Shown here: positions 1-8,669 of the stretch, one piece after another | How the letters are laid out: each line of letters begins with the position of its first letter | Position numbering within the stretch: position 1 is the first letter of the stretch | Assembly (NCBI GenBank): GCA_016869215.1 | Contig: VGEP01000015.1 | Coordinates: 1-64,000, forward strand | Source: Alphaproteobacteria bacterium | GTDB taxonomy: Bacteria > Pseudomonadota > Alphaproteobacteria > Rhizobiales > Xanthobacteraceae | Direction of reading: 5' to 3' | DNA length: 64,000 nt | Notes under the pieces: model-generated | Database searches by the model: none | Seen by the model: the letters and a program-made list of their open reading frames with translations, nothing else | What the model was told of the DNA's origin: nothing | Program-made: the position numbers and the translations under genes

Positions 1-350
1 CCGAGTTTCGCAGTCGCCTCCGCCACGTGGACCGGCTCCTGCGGATCGAGCGCGCCGGGCAGCCCGGTCTTGACGTTGCAGAAGGCGCAGGCCCGCGTGC
101 AGGTGTCGCCCATGATCATGAAGGTGGCGTGCTTCTTTTCCCAGCATTCGCCGATGTTGGGGCAGCCCGCCTCCTCGCAGACCGTGTGCAGCGCGTTTTC
201 GCGCACGATCTTGGCCGTCGCGGCATATCCTTGTGACACCGGCGCGCGCACGCGAATCCAGTCCGGCTTGGTAAGCACCGGCGTGTCCGGCCGATGCGCC
301 TTCTCGGGATGGCGCGGGCGTCCGGCGGTGTGGTCGATAACGACGGCCAT
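1..350 (-). CDS. lipA: Lipoyl synthase, N-terminal part (cut by window edge)
   Basis: Radical SAM enzyme that inserts two sulfurs into protein-bound octanoyl groups to make lipoyl groups. Only the first 116 or so residues are inside the window. They include the auxiliary cluster motif (C at about 58, 63 and 69, in [12 protein letters not shown]) and the radical SAM motif CTRACAFC just after GDT, both diagnostic of LipA. The start is the ATG at 350, giving [12 protein letters not shown]. It lies at the far end of the pyruvate dehydrogenase cluster, whose E2 and E1 beta subunits carry the lipoyl lysines it would modify. Recognition is firm; the C-terminus cannot be seen. Confidence 0.95.
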   Translation of the reverse strand, partial: MAVVIDHTAGRPRHPEKAHRPDTPVLTKPDWIRVRAPVSQGYAATAKIVRENALHTVCEEAGCPNIGECWEKKHATFMIMGDTCTRACAFCNVKTGLPGALDPQEPVHVAEATAKL

Positions 351-424
351 GAAATCCTCGGACCGGCTTCTGTCGGTCCAGTCCCTTACTTACGGAGCCG
401 GCGGGGCCGCCGCAACCTGCAGCC

Positions 425-667
425 TCAAGCCTGCCGGATGGCGCGCCAGATCAGCAGAAAAATCACGGCTCCGCCGATGGCGGTAATCAATTCGCCCCAG
501 AAGTCGCGCACCACGGCGATTCCAAGCTTGCTGGCCAGGAACCCGCCCAGCAAGGCGCCAACGAGTCCCACGACCAGATTGCGGATCAGGCCGCTCGGCG
601 AGTCGGTGAGCCTGGCGGCCAGCCACCCGGCCAAAAGCCCGATCGCGATCCAGGACAACACGCCCAT
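425..667 (-). CDS. GlsB/YeaQ/YmgE family membrane protein
   Basis: Small 80-residue, very hydrophobic protein with three predicted membrane helices and the Gly-rich pattern of the transglycosylase-associated/GlsB family (GLLAGWLA at the start, VVGLVGALLGGFLAS in the middle, AIGGAVIFLLI near the end). Family members are inner-membrane proteins linked to general stress responses, but their biochemical role is not known. The length is typical. It sits between lipA and an oppositely oriented ABC gene, apparently as a single-gene unit. Confidence 0.85.
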   Translation of the reverse strand: MGVLSWIAIGLLAGWLAARLTDSPSGLIRNLVVGLVGALLGGFLASKLGIAVVRDFWGELITAIGGAVIFLLIWRAIRQA

Positions 668-791
668 GGGCTGAACCCTCGTTCAGACAGCCGCGTGCGG
701 CTGCCAATTTGAAGCCATATCACAATCCCGCCTTCGAAGACCGGCATGGGTTCGGCGCATCGGCCCACCGCAATTCGGCTAAACTGCCGCC

Positions 792-2249
792 ATGACACGC
801 AAACCCATCACCGCGCTCGAACTCGCGCGGTTTCTGATCTGCGTCCCGTTCTTCATCATGCTCGGGCTGATGATGATCGAGGCATCGCTGAGCGCGACTA
901 CGACCTATCTGGTCATCCAGACCGGCAAGGACGTCGCGCGCGGCAACTTCATCGTCGCCGACCTGCTCTGGATTCTCGCGGCGCAGTCGGCCTCCTACAT
1001 CGTCGGTGCCATCAGCTGGATCTACGCCGAACGCGCGGGGTTCCTGGCCTACGGCCGCTACATGCTGCGGTTTGCGCGGGACAACCGCTACGAGACGCGC
1101 GCGCTCGGCGAAAAGGACGTGCGCGAGCGGGTCGAGCCGTTTCTCACCGGCGAGACCTTTCATGTCTATTTCCATTTGATCTATGAGATCGAGGGCGACC
1201 TTCGCATCGTGCTCGCCTTCGTCCTCAACGTGATCGTGATCGGCACGCAGATCGACGGTTCGCTGCCGGTCGCCTACGCGCTCGTTTTCGTCGTGCTGTT
1301 CACGCTGCAGTGGACCATGCGAAAGCGAATTTCAACGGCGTATCTGGAGAACCAGCGCACCACCAATCGCATGACGGCGCAGGGCTACACCGCCTGGGAC
1401 AACGTGTTCTCGGGAAATCGCTACAACCTGCGGCTCTGGCTCGACGGCTTCAAGTCGAAGCTGCGCGACGGCCTGCACGCGCAGATCGTCGCGATCATGA
1501 CCAAGGAGGGCCTGAGCGCGGCCAGCGCCATCATCGGCCTATCCATCGTTTTCGGCACCATGGCGTTGGTCGCTGCAAAGAACGTCGGCAATCTCGAAGT
1601 GCTGGTCGCGCTCGCGGCCACCCTGCCCCGGCAGATCGACATGACCCACGATGTCCATGAGTTCACATCCGGGTGGAACGACCTCCTGGCGCAATGGGCG
1701 CGGCTGACCGGCGTCGCGTCCAACATGCACCCGGAGTTCGATCCGGAGTTCGAGAGCCGGATCAAGGTCGAGCGGCTCACCTTGCGCGAGGGCGACAAGT
1801 CCAACGCGGTGCAATCGGTCGATGAGGCGCTGGCGCTGATCCTCGCGCATCCCTCGGGCCGCGTGAACGTGCGCGGGCCCAACGGGTCCGGCAAGTCGAC
1901 GCTGCTGACCAAGCTCAAGTCCGAGGTCCGGACCCGCGCCTACTACTGGCCGACCGCGGACCGCCTGTCGTTCAGGTTCGCGCAGGGCATGGAGCCGGAG
2001 GACGAACTCGACGAGGACGGCAACCCGTTGCCGGAGAGCGCGCCCGGCAAGAAGCCCGGCTTTTCGTCCGGCGAGCGGCAATTGCGCGCATTGCAGGAAA
2101 TCGTGCACAGCACACACGCGCCGATCTATCTGCTCGACGAATGGGACGCCAATCTCGACCCGAAAAACCGCGTCGCGGCCGAAGCGCTGGTGGACGAGCT
2201 TGCGCGGCGCGCCCGCGTGGTCGAGATTTCGCACCGGGACCGCGTCTAA
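792..2249 (+). CDS. ABC exporter-like protein, membrane domain fused to ATPase
   Basis: 485 residues. The N-terminal ~300 residues hold several membrane helices (starting around residues 14-35 and 55-80) arranged as in a type I exporter half-transporter. The C-terminal part is a short nucleotide-binding domain: Walker A GPNGSGKST at about 362-370, a signature-like FSSGERQ, Walker B IYLLDEWDANLD around 445-456, and a switch histidine in EISHRDRV at the very end. The signature reads SSGE instead of LSGGQ, no typical Q-loop is obvious, and the protein ends right after the switch region. The Bug receptor gene starts 14 bases downstream, so the two are probably co-transcribed. Substrate unknown; export is inferred from architecture only. 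Confidence 0.7.
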   Translation: MTRKPITALELARFLICVPFFIMLGLMMIEASLSATTTYLVIQTGKDVARGNFIVADLLWILAAQSASYIVGAISWIYAERAGFLAYGRYMLRFARDNRYETRALGEKDVRERVEPFLTGETFHVYFHLIYEIEGDLRIVLAFVLNVIVIGTQIDGSLPVAYALVFVVLFTLQWTMRKRISTAYLENQRTTNRMTAQGYTAWDNVFSGNRYNLRLWLDGFKSKLRDGLHAQIVAIMTKEGLSAASAIIGLSIVFGTMALVAAKNVGNLEVLVALAATLPRQIDMTHDVHEFTSGWNDLLAQWARLTGVASNMHPEFDPEFESRIKVERLTLREGDKSNAVQSVDEALALILAHPSGRVNVRGPNGSGKSTLLTKLKSEVRTRAYYWPTADRLSFRFAQGMEPEDELDEDGNPLPESAPGKKPGFSSGERQLRALQEIVHSTHAPIYLLDEWDANLDPKNRVAAEALVDELARRARVVEISHRDRV

Positions 2250-2263
2250 ACCGGGAGGAAACA

Positions 2264-3235
2264 ATGCTCACCCGCCGCACCGTGCTTGCAGGCAGCGCCG
2301 CCTGCGCCGTCGCGCAGCCTTCCTGGGGGCAAAGCTTTCCCAGCCGCTCCGTCACCATCCTCGTGCCTTATCCGCCCGGCGGACCGATCGACACGCTGGC
2401 GCGGCTGATCGCGCAGGAAGCCTCGGCCGATCTCGGCCAGCCGATGGTGGTGGAAAACCGTCCCGGCGGCGGCGGATTGGTCGGGACCGCAACGGTCGCA
2501 CGCGCGGACCCCGACGGCCACATGATGATCCTCGGCACCAACCAGACCCACGCCACAAACCAGAACCTCATCAAGAACTGGACCTTCGACGCAGTGAAGG
2601 ACTTTGCGCCGGTCGCGGGCGTGGCCGCGATGCCGCACGTGCTCGTGGTGCGCAAGGAGTTCGAGGCCAAGACGCTTGCCGAGTTCGTGGCGGCGGCCAA
2701 GGCCAAGCCGGGGAAACTGACCTTCGGATCGAGCGGCAACGGCTCCAGCGCCCATCTCGCGGGCGAATTATTCAAGGTCAAGGCCGGCCTCGACATGCTG
2801 CACGTGCCGCTGCGCGGCGTGGCGCCCATGGTCACCGAGATTCTCGCAGGCCGGATCGATTTCACCATCGGGCCCCTGCCCGGCATGATCTCGCAACAGC
2901 TCGCGGGCGGTGCGATGCGCGGGCTTGCGATCGCAAGCGCCCGGCGCACGCCGCAGCTTCCCGACCTGCCGACGTTCGCCGAGGGCGGCGTCGCGGGCGT
3001 CGAGGCCGACGCTTGGTCGGCGCTGTTCGTTCCGGCGAAGACCCCGCCCGCGACGGTCGAGCGGCTCTACAAGGCCGTTGCGTCGGCGCTGGCGAAGGAC
3101 AGCGTCAGGGCGCAACTCGGCAAGCTCGGTCTTCCGGTCGCGGTCAAGACGCCTGCGGAAATGTCGGCGATGATTCCCGGCGAGATCGCGAAATGGGCCG
3201 AGGTCATCCGCGTCGCCAAGGTGACGATGGAGTAG
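2264..3235 (+). CDS. Tripartite tricarboxylate transporter (Bug/TctC) substrate-binding protein
   Basis: 323-residue periplasmic binding protein. The ATG at 2264 is chosen because GGGAGGAA lies 4 bases upstream and the reading starts MLTRRTVLAGS, a twin-arginine-like signal ending near WGQS. The Bug family hallmarks follow: FPSRSVTILVPYPPGG at the mature N-terminus, then VVENRPGGGG and ADPDGHMMILG. These proteins bind small carboxylates for TctAB-type transporters, but no tctA or tctB gene is present here, so it is an orphan receptor. It follows the ABC exporter-like gene by 14 bases. Ligand unknown. Confidence 0.9.
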   Translation: MLTRRTVLAGSAACAVAQPSWGQSFPSRSVTILVPYPPGGPIDTLARLIAQEASADLGQPMVVENRPGGGGLVGTATVARADPDGHMMILGTNQTHATNQNLIKNWTFDAVKDFAPVAGVAAMPHVLVVRKEFEAKTLAEFVAAAKAKPGKLTFGSSGNGSSAHLAGELFKVKAGLDMLHVPLRGVAPMVTEILAGRIDFTIGPLPGMISQQLAGGAMRGLAIASARRTPQLPDLPTFAEGGVAGVEADAWSALFVPAKTPPATVERLYKAVASALAKDSVRAQLGKLGLPVAVKTPAEMSAMIPGEIAKWAEVIRVAKVTME

Positions 3236-3238
3236 GTG

Positions 3239-4252
3239 TCAGGCCGCCTTGACGTCGAGATCGAAGAACGCCGCCGCGTTCCGCCACAGGATTTTCTCCT
3301 TGTCGGCCGAGGAGATCGGCAGGCCGTTGACGATGTCGATGTGCTCCTTGGGATCGAGCGGCACCGGACCGTAGTCGGTGCCGAACATCACGCGGTCCGA
3401 ACCGAACACCTCGACCGCCTCGCGCACATGCGGCGCCCAGAAGCCCATAGTGTCGACGTGGAGCAGTTTGAGGTACTCGCTCGGCAGCCGCTTGCAGCGC
3501 ATGACGGACTCCTTCGGCATGCCCTCGCAGCCGAGCCGCCAGCCGAAGTCGAGCCGCCCCATGCACGGCAGAAGCCCGCCGCCCATGTGCGCCACCACGA
3601 TCTTCAGTCGCGGGTAGCGGTCGAACAGACCGGACAGGATCATGCGCGCCAACGCCATGGCGGTGTCGAACGGCCGCCCGATCAACTCGTCGAGCTTGTA
3701 CTGGTTCATCTGCTGCTCGTTGCCGATCGGCACCCGCGGCGGATGAATGAACACCGGCGCCTGGCGGTCCTGCGCCCATTCCCAGAACGCGAACGAATCC
3801 TCGCCATCGATGAAGCGCCCGCGCCAGCTCGAGCAGATCAGGAAGCCTTTGAACTTCAGGTCTTTGACGCAACGCTCGGCTTCCGCGATGTGCGCCGGAT
3901 CGAGCGGGTTGAGCGTGCCCATGCCCCAGTTGCCGCCCGCGCGCGCCACGATCCCGGCAATGCCGTCGTTGACTGCCTTGCAGATGTCGAGCGACGGCGA
4001 CTTGGAGATTTGCGCCATCACCTCGGCCGCGAACGGCGTCGAGATGATGCGTCCGGTAACGCCCGCCTGCGCGCAGACCTCCTGCTGCAGTTCGAAGTCG
4101 GCCATCTCGTGATAGGACACCGCCGGCAGGCCGCGGTAGTTGGTGATCGCGTTCTTGCCGGCGGGCGTGCCGCGCAGCGCCTCCTGCACGCCGAAGCGGT
4201 CGCCCGGCGGACGCGGCGGCGAGCAATGGGTGTGGATGTCGATAATGGGCAT
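3239..4252 (-). CDS. Amidohydrolase family 2 metal-dependent hydrolase
   Basis: 337 residues from the ATG at 4252 (MPIIDIHTH). Metal ligands expected for the ACMSD-like amidohydrolase 2 family are visible: HTH at residues 7-9, a histidine in FIHPPRVP, another in VAHMGGG, and the aspartate in MFGTDYGPVP. Family members hydrolyse or decarboxylate small aromatic and carboxylic substrates in the cytoplasm; the substrate here is not evident. The gene starts 5 bases beyond the lpd stop codon, on the same strand, so it is probably read through from lpd. It is convergent with the Bug receptor gene, with only 3 bases between the two stops. Confidence 0.85.
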   Translation of the reverse strand: MPIIDIHTHCSPPRPPGDRFGVQEALRGTPAGKNAITNYRGLPAVSYHEMADFELQQEVCAQAGVTGRIISTPFAAEVMAQISKSPSLDICKAVNDGIAGIVARAGGNWGMGTLNPLDPAHIAEAERCVKDLKFKGFLICSSWRGRFIDGEDSFAFWEWAQDRQAPVFIHPPRVPIGNEQQMNQYKLDELIGRPFDTAMALARMILSGLFDRYPRLKIVVAHMGGGLLPCMGRLDFGWRLGCEGMPKESVMRCKRLPSEYLKLLHVDTMGFWAPHVREAVEVFGSDRVMFGTDYGPVPLDPKEHIDIVNGLPISSADKEKILWRNAAAFFDLDVKAA

Positions 4253-4257
4253 GCGGC

Positions 4258-5679
4258 CTACATGTTCAGCACGCGGCCGTAGGCGTCGAGCACCGCTTCC
4301 TTCATCGTCTCCGACAAAGTTGGATGCGGGAAGATCGTGTGCATCAATTCTTCCTCGGTGGTTTCGAGGTTCATCGCCACCACGTAGCCCTGGATCAGCT
4401 CCGTCACCTCGGCACCGACCATGTGCGCGCCGAGCAGCTGGCCGGTCTTCTTGTCGAAGATCACCTTGACCATGCCCTGGTCCTCGCCGAGCGCAATCGC
4501 CTTGCCGTTGCCGACGAACGGGAACTTGCCCACGCGCACGTCGATCTTCTTGTCTTTCGCGGCCTGCTCGGTGAGCCCAACCGACGCGACCTGCGGCGAA
4601 CAATAGGTGCAGCCCGGAATGAGGCTTTTGTTCATCGGGTGCGGGTGCAGGCCCTTGATTGCCTCGACGCAGATCACGCCCTCATGCTCGGCCTTGTGGG
4701 CGAGCATCGGTGGGCCTGCGACGTCGCCGATGGCGTAGATGCCCGGCACATTGGTCTTGCAGGCGCCGTCGATGGCGATGACGCCGCGCTCGATCTTCAC
4801 GCCCAGTTTCTCCAGGCCGAGGTTCTCAACGTTGCCGACCACGCCGACGGCGGCGATCACGCGATCCACCGTGAGCGTCTGCGTGCCGCCCTTGCCGTCG
4901 TCGATGGTTGCGGTGACGGAGTCGGCCTTCTTGTCGAGCTTGTTCACCTTCGCGCCGGACACGATCTTCATGCCCTGCTTCTCGAAAGCCTTGCGCGCGA
5001 AGGCGGAGATTTCCGCGTCCTCGACCGGCAGGATCTGCGGCAGCACCTCGACCACGGTCACGTCGGCACCGAGCGTCCTGTAGAACGAGGCGAACTCGAT
5101 GCCGATGGCGCCCGAGCCGACCACGAGCAGCGACTTCGGCATCTTGTCCGGGTTCATCGCCTCGAAATAGGTCCAGACCAGTTTCTTGTCGGGCTCCAAT
5201 CCGGGCAGCATGCGCGGCCGCGCGCCGGTCGCGACGACGATGTGCTTGGCCTGATACGTGCCAGGCCCGAGCGCGTCCTTCGGCGCAGGCGTATTCGACG
5301 CCTTGACCGTCACCTTGCCGGGCGCGTCGATCGTGGCCTCGCCCCAGATGGTCGCAATCTTGTTCTTGCGGAACAGGAAGCCGACGCCGGTCGCCATGCG
5401 TTCGGCGACCTTGCGCGAGCGCTGCACCACCGCGGCCGGATCGAAGCCGACGTTGTCGGCTTTCAACCCGAAATCCTTGGCGTGCTTCATGTGATGAAAG
5501 ATTTCCGCCGAGCGCAGCAGCGCCTTGGTCGGGATGCAGCCCCAGTTCGAGCAGATGCCGCCCAGATGGTCGCGCTCGGCGACCGCGACCTTGAATCCGA
5601 GCTGCGCCGCGCGGATCGCTGCGACGTAGCCGCCGGGACCGCCGCCGATAACGATGATGTCGAAAGAGGTGTCGGCCAT
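4258..5679 (-). CDS. lpd: Dihydrolipoyl dehydrogenase (E3)
   Basis: FAD flavoprotein that reoxidises dihydrolipoamide with NAD+ in the pyruvate dehydrogenase complex. 473 residues, normal for E3. The FAD site GGGPGG is at residues 12-17, the redox pair is C43 and C48 in GGICSNWGCIPTK, and an NAD-binding GSGAIG follows near mid-protein. The C-terminal HPTLSE carries the catalytic His and Glu. It lies on the same strand as pdhA, pdhB and pdhC but is separated from pdhC by four accessory genes, which is unusual for this cluster. Confidence 0.97.
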   Translation of the reverse strand: MADTSFDIIVIGGGPGGYVAAIRAAQLGFKVAVAERDHLGGICSNWGCIPTKALLRSAEIFHHMKHAKDFGLKADNVGFDPAAVVQRSRKVAERMATGVGFLFRKNKIATIWGEATIDAPGKVTVKASNTPAPKDALGPGTYQAKHIVVATGARPRMLPGLEPDKKLVWTYFEAMNPDKMPKSLLVVGSGAIGIEFASFYRTLGADVTVVEVLPQILPVEDAEISAFARKAFEKQGMKIVSGAKVNKLDKKADSVTATIDDGKGGTQTLTVDRVIAAVGVVGNVENLGLEKLGVKIERGVIAIDGACKTNVPGIYAIGDVAGPPMLAHKAEHEGVICVEAIKGLHPHPMNKSLIPGCTYCSPQVASVGLTEQAAKDKKIDVRVGKFPFVGNGKAIALGEDQGMVKVIFDKKTGQLLGAHMVGAEVTELIQGYVVAMNLETTEEELMHTIFPHPTLSETMKEAVLDAYGRVLNM

Positions 5680-5718
5680 CGTGCTGCTTTCGCCTTTCGG
5701 TGCGCCCGGACGGCCGGG

Positions 5719-6207
5719 CTATTCCTTTGCCGCCTTGATGCAGTCGTCGTTCAGTTCCCCGAACAGTTGATCGGGTCCGGCGTAGCGTCCGTCAAGAGCG
5801 GCCTGCGGCAGGCCCTTGGCCTCGGAGGCGATCTTGTCGAGCCGCATGGCAAGATCGGTGTAGCGCGCCCGGATCGACTCGTCCCGCAGGTTGGCAAGCC
5901 AGGTGGCGAGTGCGGAAAACCTGGCGACCGCGTTTGCGGCATCCATCTGCTCGGGACCGGAGCCGCCGGCGCGCTCCCCGGCCCGGTTGAGCGCGGAGAC
6001 TCGCAGCTTGACCTGGAAATAGGCGTCGATGACCTCCTTGCAGGTGCGCATATATTCGGAGCGGCCCACGTTGCGCTGGATGATGTCGACGAACCTGGAG
6101 TTGAGATAGCCGTTGTAGATCGAGGTCACCAGCGACAGCGTCGCGATGAACATCGGGAAATAGGCCAGCAGAACGTTGCGGAGGCGGGAATCGGCACTCG
6201 ATGACAT
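5719..6207 (-). CDS. Hypothetical protein with one N-terminal membrane helix
   Basis: 162 residues, not recognised. Residues about 10-33 (LLAYFPMFIATLSLVTSIYNG) form a single hydrophobic helix. The rest is soluble, mostly helical and charged, with two cysteines (in RTCKEVID and near the end in DDCIKAAKE). This suggests a membrane-anchored protein with a helical domain of unknown topology. Its start is 22 bases downstream of the stop of a polytopic membrane protein on the same strand, so the two probably form a unit inserted between the second Bug receptor gene and lpd. Confidence 0.65.
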   Translation of the reverse strand: MSSSADSRLRNVLLAYFPMFIATLSLVTSIYNGYLNSRFVDIIQRNVGRSEYMRTCKEVIDAYFQVKLRVSALNRAGERAGGSGPEQMDAANAVARFSALATWLANLRDESIRARYTDLAMRLDKIASEAKGLPQAALDGRYAGPDQLFGELNDDCIKAAKE

Positions 6208-6229
6208 GTTCGGATCCTGATTTATATCG

Positions 6230-6898
6230 TCAGCCGGGCCGCGCCAGCGTGTCGAATGCGCCGCCCGCCGTCCGCCGCCTGCGGATGCGGCTTCTGATAT
6301 AGCACTCGGCGGCCGCCATCACGATCAGGATGCCGACGGTGACCGCGACGGTCGCCGACCAGAGGTCGTTCAGCCATCCGGCGGTTTCCTGGCGCAACGC
6401 CAGGGAGGTGACGGCCAGTCCGAACGGGTTGAGGACGATAAAGGCTGTGGCGGCGGTCGCGATCCAGGGCCAGAGCGTCATCTCCTCCTCGCCCGCGGCG
6501 ATCAGCCATCGCCGCCGGACCAGCGCCCATTGCACCAGCACCGCGAGCGTCGACGGGACCAGAATTTCCAGCGTGATCTGGAGCTCCTGCTCGCGCGCGG
6601 TCTTGAACGGGTTGCCGGAGCTGGCGGCGATCCATTCGCGCAGGCCCGGCGTGGAGACCAGCAGCAGCGCGATCAACATCATCAGGGCCGCGGTGAGATG
6701 CAGGGTCCGCACCCGGTCCGCAAGCACGGAAAACGCCGCAAACGTCAGCATTGCGCCTGCCGCGAATGCGGCGTCGATCGCCATCACCAGCACGAATTCG
6801 TCGCCCGCGCCGAAGAAGTCGGCGAGCTGCAGGGCCGCGACCGACGCCACGACCAGCGACGCCAGCAGTATTCCGGAATAAGCGAGAACCGCCGCCAT
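6230..6898 (-). CDS. Hypothetical polytopic membrane protein
   Basis: 222 residues with about six hydrophobic segments: residues 1-25, 35-60, 70-87, a segment after the ~40-residue soluble loop containing SSGNPFKTAREQELQ, and two further helices before the basic tail RSRIRRRRT. No conserved domain recognised. It lies between the Bug receptor gene upstream and the one-helix protein gene downstream, all on the minus strand. A role as partner of the adjacent one-helix protein is possible from proximity but is only inference. Confidence 0.65.
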   Translation of the reverse strand: MAAVLAYSGILLASLVVASVAALQLADFFGAGDEFVLVMAIDAAFAAGAMLTFAAFSVLADRVRTLHLTAALMMLIALLLVSTPGLREWIAASSGNPFKTAREQELQITLEILVPSTLAVLVQWALVRRRWLIAAGEEEMTLWPWIATAATAFIVLNPFGLAVTSLALRQETAGWLNDLWSATVAVTVGILIVMAAAECYIRSRIRRRRTAGGAFDTLARPG

Positions 6899-6976
6899 GT
6901 CTGCGACCTCAACTCAGGCCGCAAGCATGGTCCCGGACCGGCGCGCGCGCAACCGTTCGGCGGAGTGGCGCGCCGC

Positions 6977-7960
6977 CTACTGCGGCACCAGCTTGAGCTC
7001 CGCGATCGCCGGCTGCACCTGCGAAATCTGCTTCTTCAGCATGTCCCGCATTTCGGCGGCGGTCGAACCGGAGGGTTCCGCGCCGACGTCGGTCATGCGC
7101 TTGGCGATGTCGGGACGCTTGGCTGCGGCCGCGACTGCACTCTGGATGCGCGCGACCACGGCATCCGGCGTGCCCTTGGGCGCGAGGAAGCCGTTCCACC
7201 CCTGCATTTCCAGGTTCGGGAAGCCCATCTCGCGCGCGGTCGGAACCTGAGGCATCGCCGCCGACTTGGTCGCGACCGCGAGCGCCTTGAGCTTGCCGCC
7301 GCGCACGTGCTGCAGCGACGACGACAGCTGATCGCCGCCGAAATGAATGCGGCCCGCAAGCATGTCGGTGACCAGCGGGGCCGCGCCGCGGAACGGCACG
7401 TGGTCCATCTTGATGCCGGCGTCGCGTTTGAGTATCTCGCCGCACAGATTCATGATGCTGCCGGGACCGGTCGAGCCGTAGAGCAACGGTGTCGGCTGCG
7501 CCTTGGCGTGGGCGACGAACTCCTTGAGGTTGTTCGCGGGCACCGCCGTCGCCGCCAGGAACCAGAACGGCACATAGGCACCGACCGACACCGGCACGAA
7601 ATCGTCGAAGGTGTGACGGGCCTTGTTTGCGTAGATGTTGGACGACGTCGTGGTCGTGAAGGTGATATTCCCGAACAGCAGCGTGTGGCCGTCGGGCGCA
7701 GCCTTGGCGACGGCGTCCGCGCCGAGCGCGCCGCCGGCGCCGCCGATGTTCTCGACCACGGCGTTCTGACCCATGGTCTCGGTCATGTGCTGGGCGAACA
7801 GCCGCGCCAGCATGTCGGTGGTGGCGCCGGCCGGAAACGGCACGATGATGCGGATGTTGCGGGACGGGAACGCGGCCTGCCCGATCGCGGGCATCGGGAA
7901 TATCGCCGCCGCGCCCAGCGCCGCGCCGCCTCGCAGAATGTCACGTCGTGTCTTGATCAT
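6977..7960 (-). CDS. Tripartite tricarboxylate transporter (Bug/TctC) substrate-binding protein
   Basis: 327 residues. The N-terminus MIKTRRDILRGGAALG is a twin-arginine signal with likely cleavage after AIGQA. The mature part begins FPSRNIRIIVPFPAGATTD, typical of the Bug family, followed by VVENIGGAGG and APDGHTLLFG. It is a second orphan periplasmic carboxylate-binding protein, divergent in sequence from the one at 2264-3235. No membrane subunits of a TctAB system are nearby. It is on the same strand as pdhC upstream and lpd downstream. Confidence 0.9.
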   Translation of the reverse strand: MIKTRRDILRGGAALGAAAIFPMPAIGQAAFPSRNIRIIVPFPAGATTDMLARLFAQHMTETMGQNAVVENIGGAGGALGADAVAKAAPDGHTLLFGNITFTTTTSSNIYANKARHTFDDFVPVSVGAYVPFWFLAATAVPANNLKEFVAHAKAQPTPLLYGSTGPGSIMNLCGEILKRDAGIKMDHVPFRGAAPLVTDMLAGRIHFGGDQLSSSLQHVRGGKLKALAVATKSAAMPQVPTAREMGFPNLEMQGWNGFLAPKGTPDAVVARIQSAVAAAAKRPDIAKRMTDVGAEPSGSTAAEMRDMLKKQISQVQPAIAELKLVPQ

Positions 7961-8069
7961 TTGTCACTCCCAAGATGTGTTTTGCACCGGCTTCGAGGCC
8001 GGCTTGAAAACAATTTTAGCGGATTAGTTGCGTGGGAAAATGGCCTTTCAGTCAGATACCGACGTCGAG

Positions 8070-8669
8070 TCACAATTTCAAATTAGCGTCGCCACCTGCG
8101 GTGCGCCGGCTTTGTGCCTCTTTGATATCTGCAAAGGAAATCTTCCAATCCTCCGCGTTTCTCTCCTTGAGGAAGTTCCTCAACGCCAGAGATACGTTAT
8201 AGACTTTGCTTTGCAGGCGTATTCGCTCCTTGAATGAGGTACTACTCAAGTCATTCCCCAGTGCAATCATTGCGTTGACGATGGGTTTGTCTTCGAAGAG
8301 TACAAGCCGACCCCAATACAATTCCCAAAATCGGGCCTTGGCGCTATCCCAGTCGCCCTCTTGGCTGGCAAGTAGGTCGCCGACGGCTTGTGCCGTCAGC
8401 AGTACGATTTCAAGTTGTCGATCGTTGAAGCTCTTTTGGAACTCTAGTCGTTTGTTGGTTGCGTAGGTTACGACCGCCCATCCGGCCGCCACCACAATGC
8501 CAAGCCCGGCTAGGGCCTTTGCGAGAACGTCGATTTCACTTTTTGAGAGCCATTCTTGCCGTAGAACGACAATGATAGCGGTCAGGGCAGCTGCGGCCAG
8601 AGTGACAACTGCGACAACCGGCGGCCGTTTCGCGCCGCGCTGCCACTTCGCGGCCCCCGACGTGTTCAT
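8070..8669 (-). CDS. Hypothetical two-helix membrane protein, low GC
   Basis: 199 residues from the ATG at 8669, which overlaps the pdhC stop by 4 bases (ATGA), so translation is probably coupled. Two membrane helices are seen at about residues 21-41 and 52-72. A soluble helical domain follows, containing [14 protein letters not shown] and [14 protein letters not shown]. Composition differs from its neighbours: bases 8221-8280 contain 28 G or C of 60, against roughly two thirds elsewhere, pointing to recent acquisition. The family is not recognised by name; similar 200-residue proteins with a WELYWG-like motif are usually annotated hypothetical. Function unknown. Confidence 0.7.
   Translation of the reverse strand: MNTSGAAKWQRGAKRPPVVAVVTLAAAALTAIIVVLRQEWLSKSEIDVLAKALAGLGIVVAAGWAVVTYATNKRLEFQKSFNDRQLEIVLLTAQAVGDLLASQEGDWDSAKARFWELYWGRLVLFEDKPIVNAMIALGNDLSSTSFKERIRLQSKVYNVSLALRNFLKERNAEDWKISFADIKEAQSRRTAGGDANLKL

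Noticed and set aside
4324-6204. 626-residue reading frame on the plus strand opposite lpd
   Set aside because: Arg/His/Asp-rich shadow of a high-GC gene; the minus strand encodes a clear dihydrolipoyl dehydrogenase.
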